A stretch of 64,000 nt of DNA from Sulfomarinibacter sp963741385 (lineage in GTDB: Bacteria; Acidobacteriota; Thermoanaerobaculia; Thermoanaerobaculales; Sulfomarinibacteraceae). Positions 1 through 6,944 of this stretch are shown in pieces. Each line of letters starts with the position of its first letter. The stretch's first letter is position 1. The stretch lies in NCBI GenBank assembly GCA_963741385.1, contig CAVUHO010000006.1:434001-498000 (forward strand), in the 5' to 3' direction. Made by a program: the position numbers and the translations under genes. The notes beneath the pieces are model-generated. The model saw only the letters and a list, made by a program, of their open reading frames with translations. It made no database searches and was not told the DNA's origin.

Positions 1-453
1 TTTGAGGATGCGGCCGTACGAAAGGCGCGCGCCGTCGAGAATGCAGGCGTGATCGAGGCTGTCGAGGATGACCACGTCGTTGCGGCCGATAATGGTCGAA
101 ATCACACCCAGGTTGACCTGGAAGCCTGTCGAAAAGGTGAGCGCCGCCTCCCGCTTCATGAAGCGGGCGAGCTTCTCTTCGAGTTCGACGTGGATTTCGA
201 GGGTGCCGTTGAGAAAACGCGAGCCCGCGGTGCCGGTCCCGTAGTCGTCAAGCGCCCGGGCCGCCGCCGCCTTGATTTCCGGGTGGTTCGTGAGACCCAG
301 GTAGTTGTTGGACCCGAGCATGATCACCCGGCTGCCATTCATGCTCACCACGGGGTCCTGACCGGAAGCGATCATCCTGAAATACGGATAGATACCCAGA
401 TCGCGGATCACGTCCGCGGCTTTGAAGGCCGAACACTTGTCGAAGACGTCCAT
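1..453 (-). CDS. spt: Serine palmitoyltransferase-like PLP enzyme (5' part only)
   Basis: The N-terminal 151 residues of an alpha-oxoamine synthase are present; the remainder lies off the left edge. Family members condense an amino acid with an acyl-CoA using PLP. The segments YPYFR (about residue 23), GSNNYLGL, GSRFLNGTLEIHVELE and FSTGFQVN match, by recall, the Bacteroides-type serine palmitoyltransferase better than 2-amino-3-ketobutyrate ligase or BioF. The ATG follows a GGAGTG ribosome site. It lies 95 nt downstream of an NAD-dependent epimerase on the same strand; in bacterial sphingolipid loci a reductase of that family (CerR) accompanies Spt. The PLP lysine is outside the window, so the substrate is inferred. 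BioF or Kbl are the alternatives. Confidence 0.72.
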   Translation of the reverse strand, partial: MDVFDKCSAFKAADVIRDLGIYPYFRMIASGQDPVVSMNGSRVIMLGSNNYLGLTNHPEIKAAAARALDDYGTGTAGSRFLNGTLEIHVELEEKLARFMKREAALTFSTGFQVNLGVISTIIGRNDVVILDSLDHACILDGARLSYGRILK

Positions 454-548
454 GTCACTCCGTTGGGTGGGTCGCGGTTCTCCGCCTCGCAATCCGCGAC
501 CTGCAGTAGTCTTGCAGCGCGCTGATCATAGCAGGATACGCCCGTTCC

Positions 549-1592
549 TCAGCCCAGCCAGCCCTGATCTCGATACCAGGCCCAACTGCGGGCCGCCCCC
601 TCGGCAAAACCGGTCAACCGGTCGATCCCGAGTCCCAACATCGAGTCCGCGGTTCGCGCCGTCCAATGGCGGGCAAGCAGCTCGCGCGCCTTGTCCCGAG
701 TCAACGGCAATCGACGCCAACCGACGCGGTGCAGAAGGCTGCCGAACGCGCCCGCTGCGGTCACTACGAACGGTGGAATATGAAGCACGCGGCAACTGAC
801 TTCACCCGCGCCACAAAGCCTCGAGATCAGTGTCTCCATCAGCATCGGGTCGGCCTCGCCGAGGTGGAAGACCTTGCCCGGCACTCCGGCTGCCGCCGCG
901 ATCACCGCTCGCACGACATCGCCGGCCCAGGCGACCGTCACCCAGCGCTCGCCTGCCGGAAGAACGACCAGCCCGCGGCCGGCCATCCGAAAGAACTCGA
1001 AGATGTCGGTGTCGCGCGGGCCGTAGATGGCCGGCGGGCGCACGATCGTCCACCACGCGGTTTCGCTCAGACCGCGAACCGCCGCCTCTGCCGCCAACTT
1101 GGAGCGTCCGTAAGCCGAGATCGGCGACGGTTCAGCCTCGGGGCCGACGCCGGCGGGTTGTGGTGACGGCCCCACGGCCGCGAGCGACGACACGTGGACC
1201 AACCTCGCCTCTGGCGCCGCCTCCCGCACGGCGCCCACCAATGAAGCGGTGCCGCCGCGGTTGCCGCGATCGAAATCCACCTCGCCGCTTGCCCTCACGA
1301 CCCCGGCCAGGTGGAACACGGTCGCCGCTCCGCACACCAGGCGCTTCAGCGCCGCGGCGTCTTCGAGCGACCCCGGGACCCACTCCACCGGGTTGCCGCC
1401 GATCCACCTCGGCGATCCGGGATCGCGGACCAACACCCGCGGCGTGATCCCCGCGGCGCACAGGGTGTCGACGAGGTGCGAGCCCACGAAACCCGTCCCC
1501 CCGGTCACGGCGACCGGTTGTGGCATGTCGGTGAGCCACCGCGCCACGGCTTCGGGTGCGACGAGCGGGTTGGTGTGGGAGTAGTCAGTCAT
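549..1592 (-). CDS. NAD(P)-dependent epimerase/reductase (extended SDR)
   Basis: A 347-residue extended short-chain dehydrogenase. The Rossmann motif TGGTGFVGSH lies at residues 30-39, the catalytic serines near 135-136 and YGRSK at 161-165, so the active site is complete. The C-terminal ..WYRDQGWLG ending is usual for sugar-epimerase and ketosphinganine-reductase-like members. Start: an upstream extension is possible, but ATG at 1592 has a TACAAT box 12 nt before it and begins just ahead of the fold. Beside the Spt-like gene it could be a CerR-type reductase of the ceramide pathway. That role is inference from position; steroid or sugar epimerase activity cannot be excluded. Confidence 0.8.
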   Translation of the reverse strand: MTDYSHTNPLVAPEAVARWLTDMPQPVAVTGGTGFVGSHLVDTLCAAGITPRVLVRDPGSPRWIGGNPVEWVPGSLEDAAALKRLVCGAATVFHLAGVVRASGEVDFDRGNRGGTASLVGAVREAAPEARLVHVSSLAAVGPSPQPAGVGPEAEPSPISAYGRSKLAAEAAVRGLSETAWWTIVRPPAIYGPRDTDIFEFFRMAGRGLVVLPAGERWVTVAWAGDVVRAVIAAAAGVPGKVFHLGEADPMLMETLISRLCGAGEVSCRVLHIPPFVVTAAGAFGSLLHRVGWRRLPLTRDKARELLARHWTARTADSMLGLGIDRLTGFAEGAARSWAWYRDQGWLG

Positions 1593-1604
1593 GTCCGGGG
1601 GGAC

Positions 1605-1610
1605 ATTGTA
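1605..1610 (-). promoter_or_regulatory. -10 box of the epimerase gene
   Basis: TACAAT on the minus strand, 12 nt before the ATG at 1592. This leaves a leader of about five bases. No convincing -35 box is seen. Confidence 0.4.
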
Positions 1611-1687
1611 GCGGTCTGTGGAAAGATCGACTAGCCGGACGAGAGGATGCAGCTGGACAACCTGACTTTCCGAACGGACCTCCGCGA

Positions 1688-1840
1688 GAGGAGCCACCTC
1701 CGCCGAAGGGCACCTCCGCCGCACGCGGCTCGTATCAGCGGGCGCTTCCCGTGAGGTGCCAGGCTGAAGCCAGGCACCTCCGCCGCACGAGGTACCGCTC
1801 AGAGCACTTGGACGTTTCCGGTCGGTGGGGGTGCGGGCGG
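1688..1840. repeat. Interspersed composite repeat, GGAGGTGCC palindromic block
   Basis: The gap between the epimerase and queD holds a block near-identical to 45284-45372 (CACCTCCGCCGCACG.., CGCTTCCCGTGAGGTGCC, GGCTGAAGCCAGGCACC). It contains an inverted repeat GAGGTGCC..GGCACCTC around 1753-1780. It is followed by the C-rich tail and then a heptad repeat. REP-like, non-coding. Confidence 0.7.
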
Positions 1841-1874
1841 GAATTCAAAATTCAAAACTCAAAATTCAAAACTC
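1841..1874. repeat. 7-bp tandem repeat (AATTCAA type)
   Basis: Almost five units of AATTCAA/AACTCAA in perfect 7-bp register. The array overlaps the queD stop codon, so the last residues of QueD are encoded inside it. Confidence 0.85.
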
Positions 1875-2339
1875 TTTCCCGACGTACTCCCCCCACGACG
1901 ACGAGGTCTCCCACACCCTGACTTTCTCGAGCTCGAGCCCCTTCGGGATCTCGTACAAAGTCCCGCTCGGCGTCGTCACGGCGCCGTCGGCTGCGAGGCG
2001 CTCGGCGATCTGCAGATACAGCCAGCGCGCCAGCACCTCGGTGGTGGGGTCGGTGTCGTCAAACAGGATCACCCGATCGCCGATGGCCATCAGACCCTCG
2101 AGTTTGGGATCCGCGGAGTTGAGCGCCATGGCGTGGTCGAGGCGCTCGACGATGTCCACGACGAGCATCTTCAGCGCCTTGTAGTCGCAGACCATGTCAT
2201 TGCCGTCGAGCTCACGGCCGCGCGCCACCACCTCGATCCGGAGGCTGTGCCCGTGGGGAAACCGACACTTCTCGGGATGCTTGCTCAGACGATGGCCGTA
2301 CTCGACCTCGAACGTTTTTGCGATTCTGAAGAAACCCAT
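1866..2339 (-). CDS. queD: 6-carboxytetrahydropterin synthase (QueD)
   Basis: A 157-residue protein of the PTPS/QueD family, which makes 6-carboxy-5,6,7,8-tetrahydropterin from 7,8-dihydroneopterin triphosphate in the 7-deazaguanine (queuosine) pathway. Zinc-ligand histidines are visible at H16 (YGHRL) and H29/H31 (FPHGH), and the catalytic cysteine of QueD at C25 (EKCRFP). The ATG directly abuts the TGA of the upstream queE, so the two are translationally coupled in one operon. The C-terminus runs into a heptad repeat. A second, cysteine-less relative sits at 52673-53053. Confidence 0.92.
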   Translation of the reverse strand: MGFFRIAKTFEVEYGHRLSKHPEKCRFPHGHSLRIEVVARGRELDGNDMVCDYKALKMLVVDIVERLDHAMALNSADPKLEGLMAIGDRVILFDDTDPTTEVLARWLYLQIAERLAADGAVTTPSGTLYEIPKGLELEKVRVWETSSSWGEYVGKEF

Positions 2340-3017
2340 TCACACTCCCCGGCCGCCTCCGAAGAGGTCGAGATGCAGTCGGGGAGTGTAGCGAAAGCCA
2401 TGCTCCAGGCACAAGGCCGCCACTGCGGGGGCGCGTTGAGCCACCTCCTCAGCGGTTCGCCCCTGAGCCATCAGCAGGACCCGGGCGGGGTCAGCCCCGC
2501 CGATCGACTCCAACAACTTCAACACCTCGGGCAGATCGTCGGCGTCGTCGACCACAAACTTCAGCTGGTGGTCCGGGAAACGCCGCAGCAGACGACTCAG
2601 GGGACCACGGTCGTCGCGCAGCCGCCGGTGGCGATCACGGTCTGCACCCGGGGGGTCCGAGTTGGCGGTCTTTGGTGACACTGACAACAGATCGCAGTGG
2701 AAAGCGGGATCGACCGTACCCGCGGTTTCGACAGTGACGTGCAGGTGCGACTCTCTCAGCCCTTCGGTCAGCGCGCCGATTTCGCGCTGCAGCAGCGGCT
2801 CGCCGCCGGTGACGACCACGTGCCGCACTCCGGATGCCAGAGCCTGCGCCACCAGATCCGCAACCGGCCGCCTCTCGCCTTCCGGCAACCACGAGGTGTA
2901 GGGAGTGTCACACCACCGGCAGCGGAGGTTGCAGCCCGAGGTGCGGACGAAGAACGACGGCACCCCGGTCAGCATCCCTTCGCCCTGAAGGCTGGTGAAG
3001 GTCTCGGAGATGAACAC
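2340..3017 (-). CDS. queE: 7-carboxy-7-deazaguanine synthase (QueE), radical SAM
   Basis: Radical SAM enzyme converting 6-carboxytetrahydropterin to 7-carboxy-7-deazaguanine. From the GTG start proposed here (225 aa) it shows ISETFTSLQGEGML at the N-terminus and the CX3CX2C cluster motif CNLRCRWC at residues 29-36, then VVTGGEPLLQ. An ATG further upstream at 3083 would place heptad-repeat sequence inside the protein (a PKSEIRNPKS-like leader), which looks accidental. Other QueE proteins begin about where this GTG does. Coupled to queD with no gap. Confidence 0.88.
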   Translation of the reverse strand: MFISETFTSLQGEGMLTGVPSFFVRTSGCNLRCRWCDTPYTSWLPEGERRPVADLVAQALASGVRHVVVTGGEPLLQREIGALTEGLRESHLHVTVETAGTVDPAFHCDLLSVSPKTANSDPPGADRDRHRRLRDDRGPLSRLLRRFPDHQLKFVVDDADDLPEVLKLLESIGGADPARVLLMAQGRTAEEVAQRAPAVAALCLEHGFRYTPRLHLDLFGGGRGV

Positions 3018-3037
3018 GGGGATACGGTACCACCATG

Positions 3038-3070
3038 ATTTCGGATTTCGGATTTCGGATTTCGGATTTT
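3038..3070. repeat. 7-bp tandem repeat (ATTTCGG)
   Basis: Four full ATTTCGG units plus a partial one, immediately upstream of queE on the minus strand. Confidence 0.9.
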
Positions 3071-3250
3071 CTGTCGGCGGCAATTGGCTCCCAGGTATCT
3101 TTCAGGATCAAAACATCACGAGATGCCATGCATTCAAGACTCATGACTGTCAAATAGAGGTGACTCACACATGACAACTGATGAAATCAGTAAGTGAATT
3201 GAAATGAAAAGCTATCCGTCGTTGCGGATGAACCGGGGGAGGGCGGGCGG

Positions 3251-3284
3251 GAAATCCGAAATCCGAAATCCGAAATCCGAAATC
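3251..3284. repeat. 7-bp tandem repeat (CCGAAAT)
   Basis: Same heptad as at 3038 but inverted, preceded by GGGCGGGCGGG. It lies just past the uvrC stop. The two inverted copies bracket a 180-nt gap with no recognisable gene. Confidence 0.9.
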
Positions 3285-3292
3285 GCGAGTCG

Positions 3293-5120
3293 TCACTCCT
3301 CGACTGACGACTCGCCGGCGTGCAGGTGGTGCCACACGTGGCGGCCGAGGTGGGGGCCCAGAGCGCGCTGAAGTTCGTCGACAGTGGCGTTGCTGTACGG
3401 CACGCACCGAGCCGAAATGATGGAGCAGGGCCCGGGTCCGGCCGGGACCGACACCCGGCACCGAGAGGAGCTGTGACGAAAGGGTCTTCTTGCTGCGGCG
3501 CGCGCGGTGACGGCTGACCGCGAACCGATGCGCCTCGTCCCGGACCTCGCGCAGGACGAGGTGGGCGGGGTCCGATCGATCCAGTCGCAGCGGTTCCGAA
3601 GCGGCCGGCAGCCACAACTCCTCTTCGCGTTTGGCGAGGGCGGCGAGCGGCAGATCGAGCCCCAACGAGTCCAGGGCCGCCATCGCCGAGTTGAGCTGTC
3701 CGACGCCTCCGTCGATCAGCACCAGATCCGGGAACGGCCGCTGCTCGTCCCGCAACCGCCGGTAGCGGCGGCCCACCGCTTCGGCGATCGCCGCGAAGTC
3801 GTCAACTCCCTCGACCTCGCGGATGAGAAACGTCCGGTACTGGCGCTTGTTCATCCGGCCGTCCTGCCACACCACGCACGAGGCGGTGGTGTCCTTGCCG
3901 CTCGAGTGCGAAATGTCGAAGCACTCGATGTGGCCCACCGGGCCGGGCAGACCCAGCGCCTCGCCGAGCCGTCGCGACAGGTGTTGGGCCTGCGAGCGCG
4001 GCGCCCGAAACCGCAGATCGAAGGCCGCGCGGGCGTTTTTCAGTGCCAGTGCCACGCGCCGCGCACGCGGCCCACGCTGCGGGTTGGCGACGACGACCAC
4101 CCGACCGGCGATGTGGCGGAGAAAGGCCCGCAGCATGCTGCGGTCGTCCTCGTCGATCTCAACAGCGGTTTCCACCCGGCGCGGGACCGCCGGGTTGGCC
4201 TCGTAATACTGGGCGGCGAATGTCACCAAAAGGTCCGACGGCGCCACCTCGCCGACGCCCTCGAAATGGAACTCGCGCTTGTCCACCAGACGCCCGGCAC
4301 GGTACGGCAATACACACACCGTGGCGTGCTCGCCGTCAGTCCACACCGCCACCGCGTCGGCGTCGCCCCGACCCGGCCGCTCCACGTCCTGGCGTTCGCC
4401 CAGACGCTTCACCACCGCCATCAGATCCCGGTAGCGCGCCGCCATCTCGAAGTCTTCGTTCTCCGACGCTCGCCACATGCTCCGGTCCAGACGCGGCAAG
4501 AGTTGGCGATGCCTGCCGTCCAGAAAGAGGCGCAGCTCCTCGACCACCTCGGCGTAGGCTTCTGGCGTCGTCAGGCCTTCCACGCAAGGCCCGAGGCAGG
4601 CGCGCATGTGGTAGTAGAGACAGGGCCGCGGCAGCTTGCCGTCGATCTCGATCTGGCAGGTGCGAACCTGAAAGTGGGTCCGCGCGAGATCCATCAGCTT
4701 GCGCGCCATCCGTTGCCCCATGTATGGCCCGAAGTAGGTGTGACCGTCGTCCCGGACCCGCCGGGTGAGCTCGACCCGGGGCCACGCCTCGCCGGTCGTC
4801 AGCTTGAGATAAGGGTAGGTCTTGTCGTCTCTGAGCAGCACGTTGAAACGCGGCCGCAATCGTTTGATGAGGGTGTTTTCGAGGATGAAGGCTTCGGCCT
4901 CGCTCGCGGTCACGGTGAAGTCGAGGCGCCGCGCCCGAGCGAGCATCGACTGGGTGCGCTCGGGCAGATCGTGGCGGCCGAAGTACGAGAGGACCCGCCG
5001 CCGCAGGTCGCGCGCCTTGCCGACGTAGATGTCCTTTCCCGTACGGTCCTGAAAGCGGTAGACCCCGGGCTTTTCGGGGGCTTCGTGTGCGCGTTCGAGC
5101 AACGGGTGCGGTGTCGTCAC
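3293..5120 (-). CDS. uvrC: Excinuclease ABC subunit C (UvrC), apparent frameshift near the C-terminus
   Basis: Nucleotide excision repair endonuclease. GIY-YIG nuclease at residues 15-95 (PGVYRF, DIYVGKA), UVR motif near 205-235, RNase H-like nuclease with HIECFDISHSSG near 400, and a C-terminal helix-hairpin-helix (LSVPGVGPGRTRALLHHFG). GTG start at 5120 sits 6 nt after a TAGGAT box. After GSVRAVQ the frame breaks: one extra base at about 3390-3394 shifts it. Reading the next frame restores a family-like ending (NATVDELQRALGPHLG.. to TGA at 3293), about 608 aa. Without correction translation runs on to 3165 through heptad repeats. It may be a sequence error or a mild C-terminal lesion; the catalytic domains are intact. 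Confidence 0.9.
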
Positions 5121-5126
5121 AGCGTC

Positions 5127-5132
5127 ATCCTA
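5127..5132 (-). promoter_or_regulatory. -10 box of uvrC, leaderless layout
   Basis: TAGGAT on the minus strand with only 6 nt to the GTG start at 5120. Transcription would begin on the start codon. Confidence 0.4.
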
Positions 5133-5143
5133 CCCCGGCACGG

Positions 5144-5177
5144 AATTTCGGATTTCGGATTTCGGATTTCGGATTTT
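5144..5177. repeat. 7-bp tandem repeat (ATTTCGG) with C-rich tail
   Basis: Four ATTTCGG units followed by TTTTCCGCCCGCACCCCCAC, the tail shared with several other copies in the window. Confidence 0.9.
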
Positions 5178-5233
5178 CCGCCCGCACCCCCACCGACAAT
5201 AAATGTCCGGGTGCTCAGGGCGGGTGGGACCAC

Positions 5234-5421
5234 GTGCGGCGGAGGTGCCTGGCATCCGGCCCGTGTGACGGGCCGCGTGCCTGGCTCCTCTCGGGGAACG
5301 CCTATCGGATACGTGCCGCGTGCGGCGGAGGTGCCTGGCATCCGGCCCGTGTGACGGGCCGCGTGCCTGGCTCCTCTCGGGGAACGCCTATCGGATACGT
5401 GCCGCGTGCGGCGGAGGTGCC
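5234..5421. repeat. 86-bp direct tandem repeat, two copies plus a partial third
   Basis: The block beginning GTGCGGCGGAGGTGCC recurs at 5234, 5320 and 5406, an exact 86-bp period. It contains inverted pieces (GGCCCGTGTGACGGGCC) and the same GGAGGTGCC module found at 1712, 45284 and 47626. The rest of the gap, 5422-5551, shows no gene. Confidence 0.88.
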
Positions 5422-5551
5422 ATTTTCAATATTGTTGGAGGCACAAACATCGAAGTCGACGACGCGCCACAGGCCAACAATGTTGAAGGTGGCTCCTCCC
5501 GGGAACGACGCTCTGAGAAGCGGCCTTCGAACGACGGATCGTTCCGCCCGT

Positions 5552-6262
5552 CTACTCCTCCGGCACCAGACCGAGCCGAACCAGCGCCCTCCGCGCAGCC
5601 TGCTGTTGGGCTTCCCGCTTGCTCATGCCTTCGCCGCGGGCGATCTCGTCGCCGTCGAAGATCACCTCGTATGCCCACCGCCGGCTGTGATCCGGGCCCG
5701 AAACCGCAACCTTGCGGTACTCCGGCAACGCCAGACCGCGGGCCTGAGCCGCCTCCTGCAGGGACGATTTCGGGTCCGCGAGCGCAAGTGTTCGCTCGTC
5801 GAGCCCCCCCAGGTCCTCGGCGAACTGGTCGCCGATGAAATCAAAGGCCGCGTCCCAACCACCGTCGAGCACGATGGCCCCGACCACCGCTTCGAAGATG
5901 TCCTCGAGCATGGCCGATCGCTCCCGGCCGCGGCTCTTTTCCTCGCTCGGCCCCACCTCGACCCAGCCGTCCAGCCCGAGCAACGCGGCCCGCTCCGCGA
6001 GCCGCTCCGACCGCACGAGGTGGACCCGCTTGCGGGTCAGCATCCCCTGATCGTCGCCGGGAAAGGCCTCGAACAGCAGGTGCGCCACGGCGTGACCGAT
6101 GACCGCGTCACCGAGAAACTCGAGCCGCTGATACGAACCTCGGCGCTGCGCGGTGGCCGCCGACCCGTGACGGAGCGCCATCCTCAGGAGGTCCCGATCC
6201 TGAAAACGGTGACCCAGGATTTCTTCGAGTTTTTCCAGTGCCTCGTCGGAGTTTGTCATCAT
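5552..6262 (-). CDS. rnc: Ribonuclease III
   Basis: Double-strand-specific endoribonuclease for rRNA precursor and mRNA processing, 236 aa. The signature RLEFLGDAVIG is at residues 46-56 with metal-binding E48 and D52, and EDIFEAVVGAI near 118-128 supplies the other acidic pair. A dsRNA-binding domain fills the last 75 residues (DPKSSLQEAAQ.., SKREAQQQAARRAL). Of several possible starts (GTG 6268, ATG 6262, ATG 6259), ATG 6262 is chosen because it lies exactly 6 nt after a TACAAT box. Confidence 0.93.
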   Translation of the reverse strand: MMTNSDEALEKLEEILGHRFQDRDLLRMALRHGSAATAQRRGSYQRLEFLGDAVIGHAVAHLLFEAFPGDDQGMLTRKRVHLVRSERLAERAALLGLDGWVEVGPSEEKSRGRERSAMLEDIFEAVVGAIVLDGGWDAAFDFIGDQFAEDLGGLDERTLALADPKSSLQEAAQARGLALPEYRKVAVSGPDHSRRWAYEVIFDGDEIARGEGMSKREAQQQAARRALVRLGLVPEE

Positions 6263-6268
6263 GCGCAC

Positions 6269-6274
6269 ATTGTA
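6269..6274 (-). promoter_or_regulatory. -10 box of rnc, leaderless layout
   Basis: TACAAT on the minus strand, 6 nt before ATG 6262. No clear -35. Confidence 0.42.
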
Positions 6275-6312
6275 ACGCTGACGGCGACGTAACGTTATAG
6301 ACGTTCAAACGT

Positions 6313-6810
6313 TTAAACGATCACACGTTGCACGATCGCGCGCATCCGGTCGAGAATCCGCACGCTGTGGCTGCCCGGCCAGTACACCCGGCCGCACCCT
6401 GTGCAGCGCCGAAAGCGCGGCGCCGTGGCGAATACGTAGGGTGGTGTTGTGGCCGACACCTCCTCCTTCCCGACCGGGAGCAGGACGCCGTTGCACTCGC
6501 TGCAGCGCGAATTCTCCAGGTTGTCAGCAGGGCGGAGGGCGAGTCGCGACATCACCTCCACCAACTGGTCGTCGAGGGTCTCGGCCCGCACGAGCACGGT
6601 TCGCGGTCCAACGGCTGCAAGCTCGCGATCCCGGGTCAGAAGCCAGCGTCCCTCGGCCCGCGCCATTTCGGCCAACCGGTCATCGGGCACGCCGGGCTCG
6701 TAATAGGCGGTGTCGAAACCGAAGAACCGCAGCCAGCGGGCGAGCGATCCCAACATCGCATCACACAGGAATTTCGGGCGGTCCGATGGGTCTGTTTCCG
6801 GGTCGCTCAT
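6313..6810 (-). CDS. Mut7-C RNase domain protein (DUF82)
   Basis: A 165-residue protein of the Mut7-C family: a PIN-like nuclease fold followed by a zinc ribbon. The N-terminus carries FLCDAMLGSLARWLRFFGFDT, with the acidic residue typical of PIN-type active sites, then LLTRDREL. Two zinc-binding pairs follow: CSEC (about residue 104) and CTGC (about 138, followed by GRVYWPGSH). The family is predicted to cleave RNA, but bacterial stand-alone members are poorly characterised. The start is supported by a TATGCT box 8 nt upstream. Confidence 0.82.
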   Translation of the reverse strand: MSDPETDPSDRPKFLCDAMLGSLARWLRFFGFDTAYYEPGVPDDRLAEMARAEGRWLLTRDRELAAVGPRTVLVRAETLDDQLVEVMSRLALRPADNLENSRCSECNGVLLPVGKEEVSATTPPYVFATAPRFRRCTGCGRVYWPGSHSVRILDRMRAIVQRVIV

Positions 6811-6818
6811 CGTTCAGA

Positions 6819-6824
6819 AGCATA
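6819..6824 (-). promoter_or_regulatory. -10 box of the Mut7-C gene
   Basis: TATGCT on the minus strand, 8 nt before the ATG at 6810. Confidence 0.35.
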
Positions 6825-6944
6825 ACGCTCCATCGCTTCCAGCCGGAGACGACCACCCGAGATTTCGGGTGTAGAATACATGACGCACTGCGGCGCCCCG
6901 GGCAGCGGCGCCGGGTGCTGAAGCCAATACCAAGGAGAGACCCA

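Noticed and set aside
3018..3083. ATG-started longer QueE
   Set aside because: The extra 22 residues are encoded by the heptad repeat; the GTG start matches other QueE proteins better.
3507..5354. Long open frame on the plus strand opposite uvrC
   Set aside because: It is antisense to a complete UvrC; its arginine- and proline-rich composition is typical of GC-rich shadows.
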